This document shows, piece by piece, positions 49,368-62,567 of a stretch of 64,000 bases of DNA. Location: NCBI GenBank assembly GCA_027922465.2, contig BQMF02000065.1, positions 806,001 to 870,000 on the forward strand, given 5' to 3'. The notes beneath the pieces were generated by a model. The model saw only the letters and a list, made by a program, of their open reading frames with translations, was not told the origin of the DNA and ran no database searches. The stretch's first letter is position 1; every line of letters begins with the position of its first letter. The stretch is from Turritopsis dohrnii (taxonomy: Eukaryota > Cnidaria > Hydrozoa > Anthoathecata > Oceaniidae). A program made the position numbers and the translations under genes.

Positions 49368-50080
49368 ATGTCCGGCGACAACTCCAAGAAAAAGCAGGGA
49401 AGCTTAAAGAGCTGGTTGAAAAGAGAAGAAGTTCAAAAAAGGTAATTTTATATGGGTACCCATTTTATATGTAAATAAATCAACTTTTATTCTTTATTTT
49501 TCTCTCACTTCGTTATGAATAGTAACTAAAAGACAAGATAAGTTTAGAGGACGGTCCAAAGAAAGACATCAAAGCATTACAAATATTTTTAATTCAATAG
49601 AAAAACGCCGAGTGATGAAAATGAATTCAGATGAAAGAATGCCACCACAGCCTAAAAAACATCCAAGCGATAGGGGCAAAGGAAGAAGTGAATGCTTTGT
49701 AAGTACACTCAATACAATGTTTTGCTCTAGTTCGAACTCGAGTAGAGACGGAAAAATTCGAATTTGCGAAAGGATTTTTGCCAAAAGTTATCATAGTAGC
49801 ACCAGCAACAAATGCCGAGAGCGAAAGAATCTTTTCTGTCATGAAACGAGTTAAGACATATTTACGTAATAAGATGACGAACGAACGGATGAACAATTTA
49901 ATGATCATGCACGTTCACAAAGATCGACTAAATGATCTGGATTTTGTTGAAATCGGCAACAACTTTGTGAGTGCCAATCAAAGGAGGAGAAACAAATTCG
50001 GTATTTTCAACAATTTAGATTACGGTAAAGTCCCTGAAATTACATCTACAAGAGAATGTGCAACGCAAACCGATGTTTGA
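49368..50080 (+). pseudogene. hAT transposase remnant (N-terminal exon and C-terminal dimerisation domain)
   Basis: An ATG frame at 49368-49442 starts MSGDNSKKKQGSLKSWLKR and ends at a plausible donor, resembling a first exon. From about 49769 to 50080 the C-terminal hAT dimerisation domain is clear: VAPATNAESERIF, VKTYLRNKMTNERMNNLM and VHKDRLNDLDFVEI. The catalytic middle is missing and the frame is shifted near 49770. Downstream, GGCCCCAACCATGGTGG (50305-50340) matches the end of the hAT-like element at 41823-42340. Confidence 0.85.
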
Positions 50081-50159
50081 ATGACAGCCTAACATAATAA
50101 TATGTATTGTAATTTTTATTTTATGGTCAAAGTGAATACATACAAAAAATAAAACATTT

Positions 50160-50360
50160 TTCTAGTCCTTTACCTGTCAAATTAGCGAAAGTAGCTCCGA
50201 ATTCCGGTGAAAATAAGTTCAAAAAACATAGGTTAAAGTATGAAAAATCTTGATTTTCAGTGCTCAAATAAGCAATCTAGGGGTTGTAAAATTGAAAAAT
50301 TTTCTTGGGCCGTCGGCCCCAACCATGGTGGGGCCTCCTTAGATACTAAACATGTTCAGT
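50160..50360. repeat. hAT-like element end sequence
   Basis: GGGCCGTCGGCCCCAACCAT, then GGTGGGGCCTCCTTAGATAC, is shared with 42250-42300. It is probably the 3' end of the element whose transposase remnant lies just to the left. Confidence 0.55.
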
Positions 50361-52508
50361 CTGTTGTTGAATCGTTTACGAATATATAGATATGTTTAAA
50401 ATATATATACGAAAAGTTAATTAGTATAGCCTCATTTCATGTTTACAAGGGTTAAATATAAGTAATTAGAGATTAATTAGAGTTATAAAATATATGTAAG
50501 GTTGGTGGGAAAATAATTACAGTGGAAATAACACACATCAGTGTCAAAGATGACAAAGACGAAGTAAAGAACATTGAAACAAAAACACTGACGAGAATTT
50601 ATTGTGGCACTATTTATTGCGGGATTTATTTTTGCAATTTTGCCTTGAAATTCCCCAAAATTTTCTCGCTTTTTTCTCATTTTTAGAGTAAATTTATTTC
50701 TATACGTAAAGGGGAAGTGAAGATAGAATATTTTTCATATTATAGATAATTAAAATGATGATGAGTAAAGGATATTTATTTTTTCAAATTTGTCTTTGGG
50801 TTGCACAAGTTTGTCCTGCAAATTTCAAGATTTTTGGCAAATTCGCTAAACTAAGTCCAGCAAAAATCACGATTTTTTTGAGGTTAGATTCACAACAATT
50901 TGTCCCCTAATGAATTCTTCAGCAAACAATTTTATATGAATTAGGTAACATATTTTACACCCTATTTAAAGTAAATATAGTAAAGTATTTAATATAATAT
51001 AATAAAATATAATAAAATATAATATAATAAAATATAATGAAATAAAATATAAGAAAATATAATAAATATAATAAATATAAAATATAATAAAATATAATAA
51101 AGTATTTAAATCAGGATTAATCCAACCTATATACAAACCTTTCTTTAATTTTATAGCCGTTTTGTTAGGTTCCACTAGTCCTTAGAATATTGATATTTTC
51201 ATTTTCAGTATGGAAACAATCCTTACTGAAGGAGTGTTCACCAACGAAATTTCCATTCCTAAATCCATAAATTCATTCCCATCTAGGAGTGTCTCTCACC
51301 AAGACAAGTTGCTTTATTCTGCCTTGTTATTTGAAAACTTTCGTGTGACAAGCTAGAATTGTTTGTATACTTATGGATGCCTGTGTCCAAATTCTTGTAA
51401 CAGTGTGAAGTGAACTGGATGCCAGAGATACTTTAAGTGGACTTTAAGTGACTTTTGTTGGAATTTGGGTCAGGTACTGATGATGCCTGATGACAAGCAA
51501 TGACCACCAACTTCCTAATTCTGAATGCGAAAAGATTCTGATCAATGAGCAGACACATCCATACTCATTAGCAGAAATGACTTTATTGACGGCATGGGAT
51601 GTGCAGTTAGATTTGCTTTGTGTTCGGAATTAGGAAGATTGACAAATGCCAAAAGCACATTTAGCCGTTGTCACTTCTACATTTTTGTACCATTATGAAA
51701 AATAATTGAAAATCAGTCAAAAGTCAATATATACAAATTATTTCAGATTTCTTTTTTGACCAGAGAAAAGGAAAATTTATATGGATTTGTCATGTGAATA
51801 TGAATTTCCATGAACTGGATTTTAGCTTTATAGGGATGATAAATTGAGAGTTTTATTGACTATGATTGACTCACCCGCCACCATGAAATAGAAAAATTCT
51901 ACTATTTTCCCTTTGGGTATAAAATTCAAGTTTCTATAAGGCTAAATTTTGTTTAATGGAATTTTGTTAATTATAATGAATTGGTGTGTTGTACAGTTGT
52001 ACAATACATAACTTTTTACACTTTTTATTTAGTAATCAGCAACTACTTGGCATTAGATCTTCATAATAAAGGACCACTTAATTGGTACAAACGAAAGTTC
52101 ATCTGCGTGATTAACCAAACACGCCTGTAAGAACGTAAAGCTGGAAAGTCTAACTTGTAAAACTGAAATTTGAAGCTTAAAAAAATCGATTGAAGTATCA
52201 AAGTTGTTGTAGTTGCTCTTGCCCGTATGATTTCTGTTGATGCGTGTCGTATGCTGCCACAAAAGTCTCCCAACAAATAACGAAACGGATTTTATTGATT
52301 GTTGTGGAAACGCTAGGCAACAAAGGTAAGCGTTATGAAAGAAATTTCATAACGTTTACCTTTTGTGTTTTTGGTCTCGATGAGATGTATTTTTAGATCT
52401 GACATTAAATAAATAATTAAGTAATAATCTGTATGCAATGTCGGGCTTTTTCGGTTATTATTCATTTAGCATGTTCACCAACCGAATACGAGCGTACCCA
52501 GGATACTA
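50361..52508. other. AT-rich intergenic region with a TAATAAAATA tandem
   Basis: No gene is supported. Positions about 50985-51105 are a low-complexity tandem of ATAATATAATAAAATATAAT type. The rest holds no repeat or exon that I can name. Confidence 0.5.
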
Positions 52509-52845
52509 TTTTTTTTTTTTTTTTTGAATTTATTTTAACGAGGCCGGGGGGAACTGGCAGTGTTATTCACTGATGTGGGCCTCCACAAGGAATGTATACC
52601 TCAGATTTTAAGGCAGAGAACTTGCACATACTAGACTGATAGGTGATTTTATAGTTTTTTTATTTATGTTATTTGAGGCACTTGTTCATTACATCACATC
52701 ATGCACATATATATCTCATTATACCTTTCGTTGCATATGTTACTTTTCCATATCACCTTCACATTCTACAGTGCCAGGATTTGAACCACTACCAACTGTC
52801 ACCCTTGTATTACAAGTCAACCGTCTTACCAAGTGAGCTATACAC
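52509..52845 (-). mobile_element. tRNA-derived SINE
   Basis: On the minus strand the head reads GGGTGTATAGCTCACTTGG, with an A-box-like TAGCTCACTTGG and the B box GGTTCAAATCC (one change from consensus). The anticodon-loop region CTTGTAA suggests descent from a tRNA-Thr. A body of about 230 bases follows and ends in a long A run (T run 52509-52526 on the plus strand). The stems no longer pair as a tRNA. No target duplication is found. Confidence 0.75.
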
Positions 52846-52944
52846 CCTTTTGGAAAGTTAGTCATTTCTTTTGCAAAGTGATTATGATCTTTTGATTTTT
52901 GAGCATACAGTTTGCGCTGACCTAAAGGCCTAGGGCCTCTTGTT

Positions 52945-53243
52945 TTTCTACATAAGCTCTTATGAAAATATTTCTTATAAAAAAAAACATATGTTACACA
53001 GCTCATGCATGTATAATTCTTTTGTCTTTAAATAAATTATTGCTGGTGTTTTATGGCTAGACCCTATTTACACTAATTAATCATTCTCATCAAATTTATC
53101 GTTAATGCCTGTTTTCCACCAGTGAGATATCTCAGAAAACACCGGTAAAGAAGTTTTTAGTACTTTGTAAAATTTCGAAAGCGTTTGTGTGAAAGTAAAC
53201 TTGCTGCTACCGTTTTGCGCCATCTGGCTCTTGTTAGCCATTC
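52945..53243 (-). repeat. Dispersed repeat family A, copy 2
   Basis: Read on the minus strand it begins TAACAAGAGCCAGATGGCGC and follows copy 1 (18805-19095) for about 290 bases. It then runs into the sequence that precedes the SINE head. Confidence 0.75.
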
Positions 53244-53723
53244 ATAACGATACAATAAGTTTATTAAATACTGTTACGGACAAAAGGTATATTGATTATT
53301 GATTGTATACAAAAAGTGTGAATGCAAAAGATCCACCTAGAAAAATAATCTAAAAAAATCTTGAAAGAAACATAGTATAAAAAAGCTATGACACTACAAT
53401 CGCCATCATAAACGCTCATCACAATTGTTCATCACTAACTTTGAAAGATGTAACTATCAAAGGTGTGTTCAATTTCCTAGTACTTTGTGATGGAAAAGAA
53501 AGGGGAGCATAGAGAAACGCGTCTCAGTATATTTGCTTCGGTTATAGACGTAATTAGATAGAACTAAATGTTACTAAGGAAATTGGTAGATTTGAAAGAT
53601 AGACTAGATCAAGGCTAGAGGCAGATTTGATCCATCATGCTACTTAGTTAATACTTTCTTTTCAACCATACGGTTAAATGGTTATAAGCTGACCTCGTGG
53701 TTATGAATGATTATTGTTTCAAT
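53244..53723. other. 3' flank of the NACHT-WD gene
   Basis: AT-rich sequence between a repeat and the stop codon of the NACHT-WD gene; no gene or element is seen. Confidence 0.4.
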
Positions 53724-56700
53724 TTAAATTGTTACTACCACCTCTTCTATTTTCTCTGAATGCTTTTCTGCTTTCACGCCGCAAAGATTAAAAAAGCATA
53801 ATTCGTCAGTATAATACGCATCAGTGACGTAAGATTGATTATCATTCACTATTTCGTGAACCAGTGTTTCACGGGGTCGCCGCCGTATGTCCTTGAGTTC
53901 TAAAACCACCGAAGATTTTAAACGAAATCCTTGCCTCTCAACATCCGATACATCATATAAATTTAACGTTTCGAAATATGTATGACGCTCGCCGAATTTC
54001 CACCAAAACACCGACAGCATTTTGCCGTCAACTGAGGTCGATAAACTTTTTGCCAAACCATCACCTATTGGAACTCTCGCGACAACTTTCCACGTTGATA
54101 CGTCGTATACATCAATTATCGATGTGTAAAAATAAATAAAATAAAACACATACAGGTGACCTGTTGACTGTACAAAATTTAAACTTGCATAAGAGATTTC
54201 GCGGTCATCTGGTATAATCAGCTCTTCTACTAACTCGTTCTTACGCACATTCCAAATATGGAGTTTCTCTTTAGAATTGACACCCTATAATATGGTAAAA
54301 CTGATATACACCTGCATGTAACCTTCCCCCATCCTTCACACGTCCACCTAAAATTTAGCTACCCCTCTATCACAAGCAGCTTAGATTCCATTCATGTGAG
54401 AGCTTGCAAAACTTATGATCTGTCGCCTTGGTTTTGATTGTTTTGCATGAACTTCAGACTTAAGTCACGTGTATGTAATTGTTTTGTGATGGCATCTCAT
54501 TATTTTGCCAATAAATTTAAAATCTTTGTTAAACAAGCAATTAATTGGCCGAATCAATCAAAGCTCTCCTTTCAGAAAGAAATCTTGCCCCCACACAAAC
54601 TTTTTCACTTAGAAGAAAAAAAGTTAAGCACTCTATAACTTTGAAAAGAAGTTTAATGGAAACCATTATCGCTTTTTACCGCTTAGTGTGCTAAAAGGCT
54701 GGAAATGTCATAGCATACCTTGACGATAAATGCTACTTTATCTTCACCGACAAACGTGATATATTTCTTTGCATCACCGATTGGTATAATGCTGACTTCT
54801 TCATACGTGAGTGCATCAATCACCGTCAACACAGTAGTATCGTTCACAATGATTAAATTTTCAGTGGTATTCGTTATTATTTCTGATCCTTTCTTCGGTA
54901 ATACAATATTAGATATCTTTTGATTGCATTCCCCTGAGAAACAGACAAGATGCTCTTCTAATTGCCCCCGTAGCGAGCCTAAGCGAGCGAGGAGGCATAG
55001 TAGTTTCACGAGATAGGGGAATGTCAGTTTCCGTTTTTTTTCTTCATCATCATCATCATCATCATCATCATCTTCATCCTCCAACTTTTCGTGTTGACGT
55101 TACACGGTGGTTAGAATTATTAGCTGACTTTGCTTTTCTTCCGTTTCAAAGCATGGTACTGTAAGTGGAATGTTTTTTCGTATCTCTTTCCTAATTTGTT
55201 ATTATTTATACTATGTTATTTAGGAAGTTCGTATGATAAAATTGCTAAGACATTTTTCATATTACTTTTGTGTTGTTTTAGTGCAGTGAACGACTCGGAT
55301 TTTGAAGCACAGCTTGAAATCTGAAATTTTGACAACAACATTTTATTTTTGTATATATGTTTTAGCTCTAAATCTTTCATTCGATAAATTTTATTCAATG
55401 CACTGATTTTTGGCGGATCTTGCCTTAAAAAGATTTCAATTGGATATCTGTGTATGCAAGAAAGCCTACAAATTGTCGTTCTTCGTGTTTTCCTTCTTTT
55501 TTCTGTCCTCCATACCTGGTGTGATCATGATCAATAAAACCTTCTTACGTTTTCTTCTTGTTTTTTATGTAAACTTTAGCTATTTCTTGTTTCGAATCAA
55601 AGTTTGAAACGCAGTTTTCTAATGGATTTTTCGCTTTAATTTTTTTTTTTAAAAAGTTTCTTTTTTTTCTTTTGGTTCTTACAGAATTTCTTTAACAAAT
55701 GTTTATCTTATTTTGATTATAAAATACGTATCCATGGTTTCAGTTCACACATTTCTTTTGTTTGTAGCCAATACTTTCTGATATTACTTGTTAAGCCTTA
55801 ATTACACTTTTTGAAAGGTATAAATTAGCATCAGTGTGACATAGGACTAAGACATAACAAAAAGTAACAAAGTTTTTCTTTGTTTTTGTTTCCGTTGTAT
55901 AGCTTGCAATGTATAGCTTGCTGTGTGTACAAATTGGAATGCTTGAGCGCGGGGGCATTTTTAGCTAAAGCTACATGCTAGTTTATGAAAGATTGAAAAA
56001 ATAATTCAATTTTCGAAAGTCTGATCGGATTTCGGATTGTTTGATTATTTAGCATAGTTAAATAAATAAATAAACAAATAAATAAATAAATAAATAAATA
56101 ATTTGTTGAAGAAGCTGTTGTTTTTATTGTTTTTCATATGAATTTAGCTATAACCTTTTAGTGGGGGGAACCTTGATTTTTCTAATTAAATAAAAGTTTC
56201 TTATGAAAATGTTTACACTGAATGTGATGATGATGATGATGATGATGGATTAATGAGACTTTGATCTTGTATCACATTCCTTATTACGTTCAGAGATAAC
56301 AATCAGTTGAGAAATTTGTAAGCCTAAACTGGATTGTAATAGATCAATCTTTAATCAAGTTCAAAAATTTAAACAGTAAGAATGCTTTGTAATAATGCGA
56401 ATTTCAAAATTATTTTCAAAACCTATGGTGTCTTCCATTTTCATTCTGATGAGTATTAGGTCCACTTTATAAGCTGTGCCGAGCCGAATTCAGAGAAGAT
56501 TTATTGAGTTCGACTTGGCAAGGCGCAGTTTATAAAAAAGACTTGATGAACATGTATTAAAAACCTGTCTTCTCATCAAGAAACATCAAACTGTTAGCAG
56601 ATTCGTCGTATACAACCAACTTCCTTGACTTCTTCAGTTGTATACATTTCCATATTTCTTTGTTATCCATTATCCATTGAACTTTGCATATGATCCAATC

Positions 56701-59700
56701 GAAACTGATAATACTTTTCTTATCAGTTAAAACGACTTGTACACTATGATTTGGTTGAAGCACTGCAACAATATGATAACCACTCAATTTTACTTTTTTG
56801 AAGATACATTGAGCTGTGGTATCCCACAGGGTGATACTTCCATCTTGTTCTGCCCATACCACAAGCTTTTTGTCCAAGGATAACTTAATCCGACACGTTC
56901 TTTCTATGAGGTAAAACGACATCAGCTACGCATTAAGCTTTGTTAAACTTGAAACGGAGATGGTTTTAAAATCAAAAATAATTTCACTAAGTTGTGATAG
57001 ATGCAGAGGATAGATGAAGTGGAGGAAAATTACCAGCATCAAAAAAGAAAAAAACCATCGGTGACACAGACACGTTAACGTTAATAAACTGATTCACAAA
57101 TTTTGACTACTTCTAGTTCTGTTGCAAACAATATAGTCAGAGAATGATACAAGTTTTTCACTTACTAGCATAAGTAAGGGCTGTTACAGGAACATCTTCA
57201 GGATCTGCTGTAGACATGTCTTCAAATTTCATTTTATTGGTGTCATGAATAACAATATATTCTCCTTCTAATGATCTGCAAGCAATTTTATTCTCATCCA
57301 CAAGAGCAAAATGATACTTGGCGCCCTGTGAATATTAATCATCTAATAACTAGGGATCTGTACACACATACAAGATAACAGGTGAAATAATTGAAACAAA
57401 AGAGTTATCAAATCAGGGCCGGCAACTTTTTTTCTCAGAAAAATAACTTTTTTGGCCCATTTTGACTTTATTTTATAGTTAAGGGATAATTATATACATT
57501 TATTAGCTTTCAGGGACGTGTTTATGCCAAACTTCCAAATTTAGCTACAAATTTATTTGTACAAGTCTGTTGACGCTTTTCATCTGCATAAAATGTACTT
57601 TTTAATTTTTAATGGTTGCATTTTTTAAAAACAGATACCGAAAACAGAAATAAAGTATAAGTTTTGCACCCGTTAAGGTTTTTTTATTAGTATCCGATCA
57701 AAAATTTCGAAAATAGGGCATATTTAAGGATATTTCAGAGCCCTAAATTCAAAAATTTTTCCCACCTCCTTAGACACTGCAAATAAACCACAGGGAATGA
57801 AGATATTCGAAGGGGTCATTATTTTCTACCACATACTACAACATCGGGAAAATTTCGTAAAACCATTATCCCATATTGGAACAAAACATAATGGCTTGCA
57901 CAAAAATTTTAATAAATGTGACAATCAAAGAGATAGAGAAAACAGTATCGGCAAGCAATCCCAATACATCTTCAAAGGTCAATTAACATTACCAGAGAGT
58001 TAGAACGAAAAATACTGAGCAATTGAAATCTTACTATTAATGAACGTTTAAGTTGTCCACTTTCCAAGTTCCATACGTAAAGCGAGCCACAACCAAGATA
58101 CAATGCACTCAAGCCAGATTTCAAATTAGAAACAATGAACGGCGTTCTAACTGCTATAGCACCTTTGCTTTTGAACTCTGTTATAAGTTCCCAATTAAGA
58201 CAGCTATATACTTTGAGTATCAAGGTATCTGGACCAGAAACTTGCTTCATACTTTCATTGCCTAAAAGGACCAGCTTTTCGTCATTTGGACTAAATGCTA
58301 TGTGTGAAACATAATCTACATGCACTTTGTTTTTGGATATGTTTGAATTGTAAATATCTTCGATAACAACTTCTTTTCTATCGACGGAATAAGCAAATAC
58401 ACTTCTCCCAAGAGCAAGACATATGCCATTCGAATTTTCCACCAGAACAGATATTTCTTTGTGTAAAACCTTGATAGAATGATAGAAAATAAACAACACC
58501 TGATAAACATTGTTTGTTAAGTCTGTCACAAAGATTTTTGGCACATTCGCTTAAAATTCTTATCACTATCTTGATGAATTACAACAAAACCCTTGTAAGG
58601 CATATCAGAGTGACAAAGTTACGGCATACTTCTGTTTTTTCTTAAGAAAAAAAAGTGAAAGAAGAAGAAAATGAATCTCTTGTAATATAACACAGTGTTT
58701 CATAAGTTTTGTGTTATAAAGGACAATTCAAAACAACTACCATAACAATAAAATTTACATACCATATTTCTCTGTTCACAGTTAAAAATGCTGATACCAA
58801 CTTTTGTCACGATTACAAAGTATTTTAAATCTTTGCTCATGTCACAACAATAATTTTTGATTTCTGGATTTTTCACATGATGAGTACATATCACTTCTTC
58901 TGTTCCTAGACTTTGACAGACGATGAAATTTCCCTCAGGAAGGTCAGCATAACTTCTGCTTTTATAATGTGGAGGATTCTTACCAACTGTCAAAATGCAT
59001 GAATTGTCATTGTAGACGAATACTTGATGAACTTGTTGCATCAGTGGATTATTGTACTGTCTTAGTTCAACACTTTTTTGCACATCCCATAATCTATAAC
59101 AAGAGACAAGTATTGCATAACTGCATAAACCTACTACTCGGTAAGTCAACTAATAACTAATAGTTGCCAGTCGGCGGGCGGAAGAACCAACCATTACGGA
59201 TGGAAGCCCAAGGACTAAAAACTCCCGTTACTTACTTACTTACTTACTCGATGGAGCAGGTAGAAATTCCATTTTATTAAAAGTGTCTGTGTTTATTATC
59301 AGAAATATTTCTGCAAACAATTGAAGTACTTGCAGTAATTCCTTTATTAAACAACATATTATATAAAAATTGAATAACAATGTCAAGATCCATTTTGCCT
59401 ACTTCGCACAAGCTCTTTAGGTGAACAATTGTAACATAATGCAGAATGTCATACTAGTAAAGTTTGCGGATTAATCCATATAATAGGAAATGACTTTCAG
59501 CATCATAATAGGTTTTATCCAGTACCACAGATAGTGATTATAAATTCTATCAAACTGCAAAACTTAAAGGTCTCATTTTTCAAAATCAAGTATGAAAAGT
59601 AATATACCTTAAATTTCCTGAGACGCAACCAGATATTATTCTACTTCCATTTGCAAAGACAGAAAAATGAGAAATCATGTAAACATTGCCTGTAAATGAC

Positions 59701-61867
59701 TGCACCGTTGATTCAGGCACATTTACTAAACATTGCACTGATGGATACATACTGGTGACATTCGATGCTCGAGCCATATCTAGTAATGATTTGATGTTTG
59801 TAGATTTCATTTCAAACTTTTGTAAACGCCCAACTAGCTGAAATGGTAACTGATTGTAATCATGAGTTAATGTTAGTTGACTTATCTTTAATGTTAAGAA
59901 TAAACATTTGATGTCGTCATCCTCAGGATAGGTTGAGCGAACTTTTGCAAAATCTTCTATCAAGTGGGAAAATCCCAATGCCTTTAGTTTATCCATCAGA
60001 AACTCAAAGTTGAACAAAACCATATCTTTCAACTTTTTCAGCTGAAAAGAGCTTATAAGATGCCTCGGTAGTTCAGCTAACTTTCTGTTATTGAATATCA
60101 ATTTTTCATCACTTTCAAAGGTATTAGGCTGCATAGGAACAAATCGATCCAACGCCTGTTCTTTCCCACTTTTATCTTTGAATGGTTTCACTGTCCCAGC
60201 CCATTTTCCTTCAAAATAATCAATGAGAAGTTGATGATATTTTTCCGCATTTTCTCCAATCAAATACCTTTGTTTTGCTGTTTCAAAGAACTGTCGATGA
60301 TACCACATATTAACGATAGTACCATTTGCATCTCTTGACACAACATATGAACCCAGATCAGCCCGCATTCGTAGCCACAAGAGAGGTGGAATTCTTCGTA
60401 GAGGAGGTGTCCAATACTGATACACATCATTTAAAACAACATCATCAATTGACAAAATATTGTCTAACTCGCTATCTGATAGTTCATGCTTTGATGCTGT
60501 TAATAACCCAAGAGCATGACTTACAAGGATTTTACCATGTGATCTTTCAAGCTTCTCATAGAATGCATTTATCGCTTCTTCAGTATTTTCTTGCAAAAAT
60601 TCATGAGCGTTGGCAACAAAGGATCCCCATTGACATGCTTGCTCAAATATCAGTTTTAGAAATAAAGGTGTTGGACATTTTCTGAAGCTATTAAGAGCTT
60701 CCCCTCGCTGCTCGGACGTTAGCTTTCGATTACGATCTGCTAGCCAGTTCGACAAGATCTGACCTGCATTGTCATCAGTTAAGGGAGGGACTTCAACAAA
60801 ACAATGATCGGGTAATCCTTGTAATACCTGAAAGTAAAAAGTAAAATTATCATAACTTCCACATGTCAACAAAGAAAGAAGATGCATATAAAAAGTTACC
60901 ATTTAAGTCAATTAAAAATTCACTCAGAGATTTTCAGTTACCTTAAGGTTTTCAATGATACCATACTTTTCATCAGGTAATGCTGATAAAACAATCTTCA
61001 AATTCTTTGGTAGTTCCTTTGGAAGCCATCCCATGGTATAAGATCCATCCTCAGGCGTTAACTGATCGATAGAATCAATAAACAATATGATAGGGACACC
61101 TGTATCTTCCATATTTTCAACTTTGTCTTTAAAATTGTCGATTATATCCTTTTCATTCTGTGGTTAAGACAAATACCCAAAGACAGATAATATAGAATTA
61201 AAACAGATATGAAAAACTAACTGTCATTACTGCTGTATTGATCTGGAGGGTTTTGATTAATTTTTTCCCAAACTATAAAACATTCTTAAATCACTTTTTG
61301 TGAAGTTTTCATGAGGGAAGGGATCTCAATGTTGATGATAATTAATAATATAATAAAGACTCATTGTACACCCAATGATGGATTACCATCACAGATAACA
61401 ACCTTGACATGTAGCACAGCATTACGAACAACTTTTTCACTAGGGCCAAAATTCAGTAATGGAAAAATTGCTAACAGTTTATTTTCTGATACGGTAATTC
61501 TTTTAAAAACTTTACCTTAGGAATGTCATCAGTGGCCTTTCCATTGATGCGACTGATTTGACAACAAATACTGTAAAGTAGTCTTGTTAAAGTTGAAGAT
61601 TCAGATGTAGTTCCTAAGAACCTGACAACCAGCGCCTGGTCTGGATATTTTAATTTGGCAAGTTTTGATGCTTGGGCGATAATACTTGTTTTTCCACATC
61701 CAGATTGACCATACACAACAAGCGGTTTGTTTATTGAATTTTTTAAATATTCTGCAATAGATTCTAAAGTTTCAGATTGTCCATAAAAGTGACTAGTTTT
61801 TTCAAAGCATGTTTTCGAATGTTGACAAATCTCTTTTATCAGAGAATCTTCACTAACATTGCTGCTT
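53724..61867 (-). CDS. NACHT and WD-repeat protein, NWD1/NWD2-like (N-terminus not found)
   Basis: This is a STAND-type NTPase: a NACHT nucleotide-binding module that probably switches state on ATP, with a WD-repeat propeller as sensor or scaffold. Exons, 5' to 3': 61516-61867, 60942-61157, 59608-60827, 58763-59093, 58035-58499, 57166-57325, 56565-56903, 54719-54933, 53724-54284. All phases join, giving about 1285 residues; human NWD1 is about 1560, so an N-terminal part is missing. Walker A is VVYGQSGCGKTS, Walker B IILFIDSIDQL, and the winged-helix/helical part includes WTPPLRRIPPLLWLRMRADL. Degenerate WD units include RLWDVQ, LYVWNLESG, ITLWDT, LHIWNV and LNLYDVSD. The role in this animal is unknown; relatives include innate-immunity and neuronal proteins. 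Confidence 0.93.
55046..55080. repeat. (ATC)n microsatellite in a NACHT-WD intron
   Basis: The run could be read as poly-Asp on the minus strand, but it lies upstream of the acceptor of the exon at 54719-54933, so it is intronic. Confidence 0.85.
56061..56250. repeat. (AAAT)n and (GAT)n microsatellites with a Penelope-like fragment
   Basis: An (AAAT)n run ends at about 56100. It is followed by TTGTTGAAGAAGCTGTTGTT, identical to the minus strand beside the candidate hammerhead at 18710-18730. A (GAT)n run lies at 56226-56247. All lie in the long intron of the NACHT-WD gene. Confidence 0.7.
57415..57775. mobile_element. Possible hAT-like element in a NACHT-WD intron
   Basis: CAGGGCCGGCAAC at the left resembles the CAGGCCCGGC end at 41823, and CACCTCCTTAGACACTGC at the right resembles CCTCCTTAGACACTAAA at 42280. 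The interior is AT-rich and non-coding. Confidence 0.45.
59160..59256. repeat. Short interspersed sequence with (ACTT)n tail
   Basis: A GC-richer block (GCCAGTCGGCGGGCGGAAGA) ends in ACTTACTTACTTACTT. The shape suggests a small retroposon with a microsatellite tail. Only this copy is in the window. Confidence 0.4.
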
Positions 61868-62304
61868 CTGAAACATGAATGGTACATTTAATCAAGTTGT
61901 TTATAGCTTAATTAGTCTTCCATTGTCATTCAAAAAAGATGTACAGTGTGTCTCAAAATGTCTTATCCACCAACTTCCAAAGCGTATTTTTCATTACATG
62001 TTTGATAATATATTGCGAATTTTATATCACAAGAAAGAGCTTTTCATGCTGTATTATCCATTAATTTAAAATGTTTGCCAAAATATTTGTTCTTCGAAAA
62101 GATATTGAAGAAAAACTTAACGATTTGGTTCAGTAAATTCTTAAAAGTCAATTAACTCATTTTACAATGAAGGCAATTTGTAAACACAATAAAAAAATTA
62201 AAAATCATCACACTTTAAAAAATTTTTATTTGAAATTTTTCAAGATTAACAGTTTCATGCTCACATAATCATCTGTAGAAATTAATAATACACGAATGGT
62301 TATA
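61868..62304. other. Upstream intron of the NACHT-WD gene
   Basis: No further exon is recognised. TACAGTGTGTCTCAAAATG near 61939 resembles the end of the element at 62305. Confidence 0.4.
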
Positions 62305-62567
62305 CAGTGTGTTTCATAATGTTGGAAATGGAAATTTTAAAGTTGTTTTTCTAAATGAATATACCGAATTTCAAAAAAATTTTTACATCAATGGAAAGCC
62401 ATTTTCAAGCTCTTTCGGCTAGTATATTTTTGTGAAAAATGAAAAAGTGGGTTTTGAAAAAATAAGGAAAATGTCACCGAAAAATGTAATTAAATTTTTA
62501 ATGGTCGATTAACACGATTAAACAACTTTAAAATTTCCATTTCCAACATTACGAAACACACTGTGTA
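62305..62567. mobile_element. MITE with about 45-bp terminal inverted repeats
   Basis: ACAGTGTGTTTCATAATGTT, then GGAAATGGAAATTTTAAAGT, at the left is repeated inverted at the right with one or two changes. The interior of about 170 bases is non-coding. Confidence 0.8.

Noticed and set aside
52772..52845. A functional tRNA gene
   Set aside because: The A and B boxes are present, but the anticodon and T arms do not pair properly, and the sequence is followed by a SINE body and A tail.
54683..55084. Minus-strand ORF starting with a poly-Asp run
   Set aside because: The Asp run is an (ATC)n microsatellite in an intron. The true exon starts after the TTTCTCAG acceptor at 54933 and its phase fits the preceding exon.
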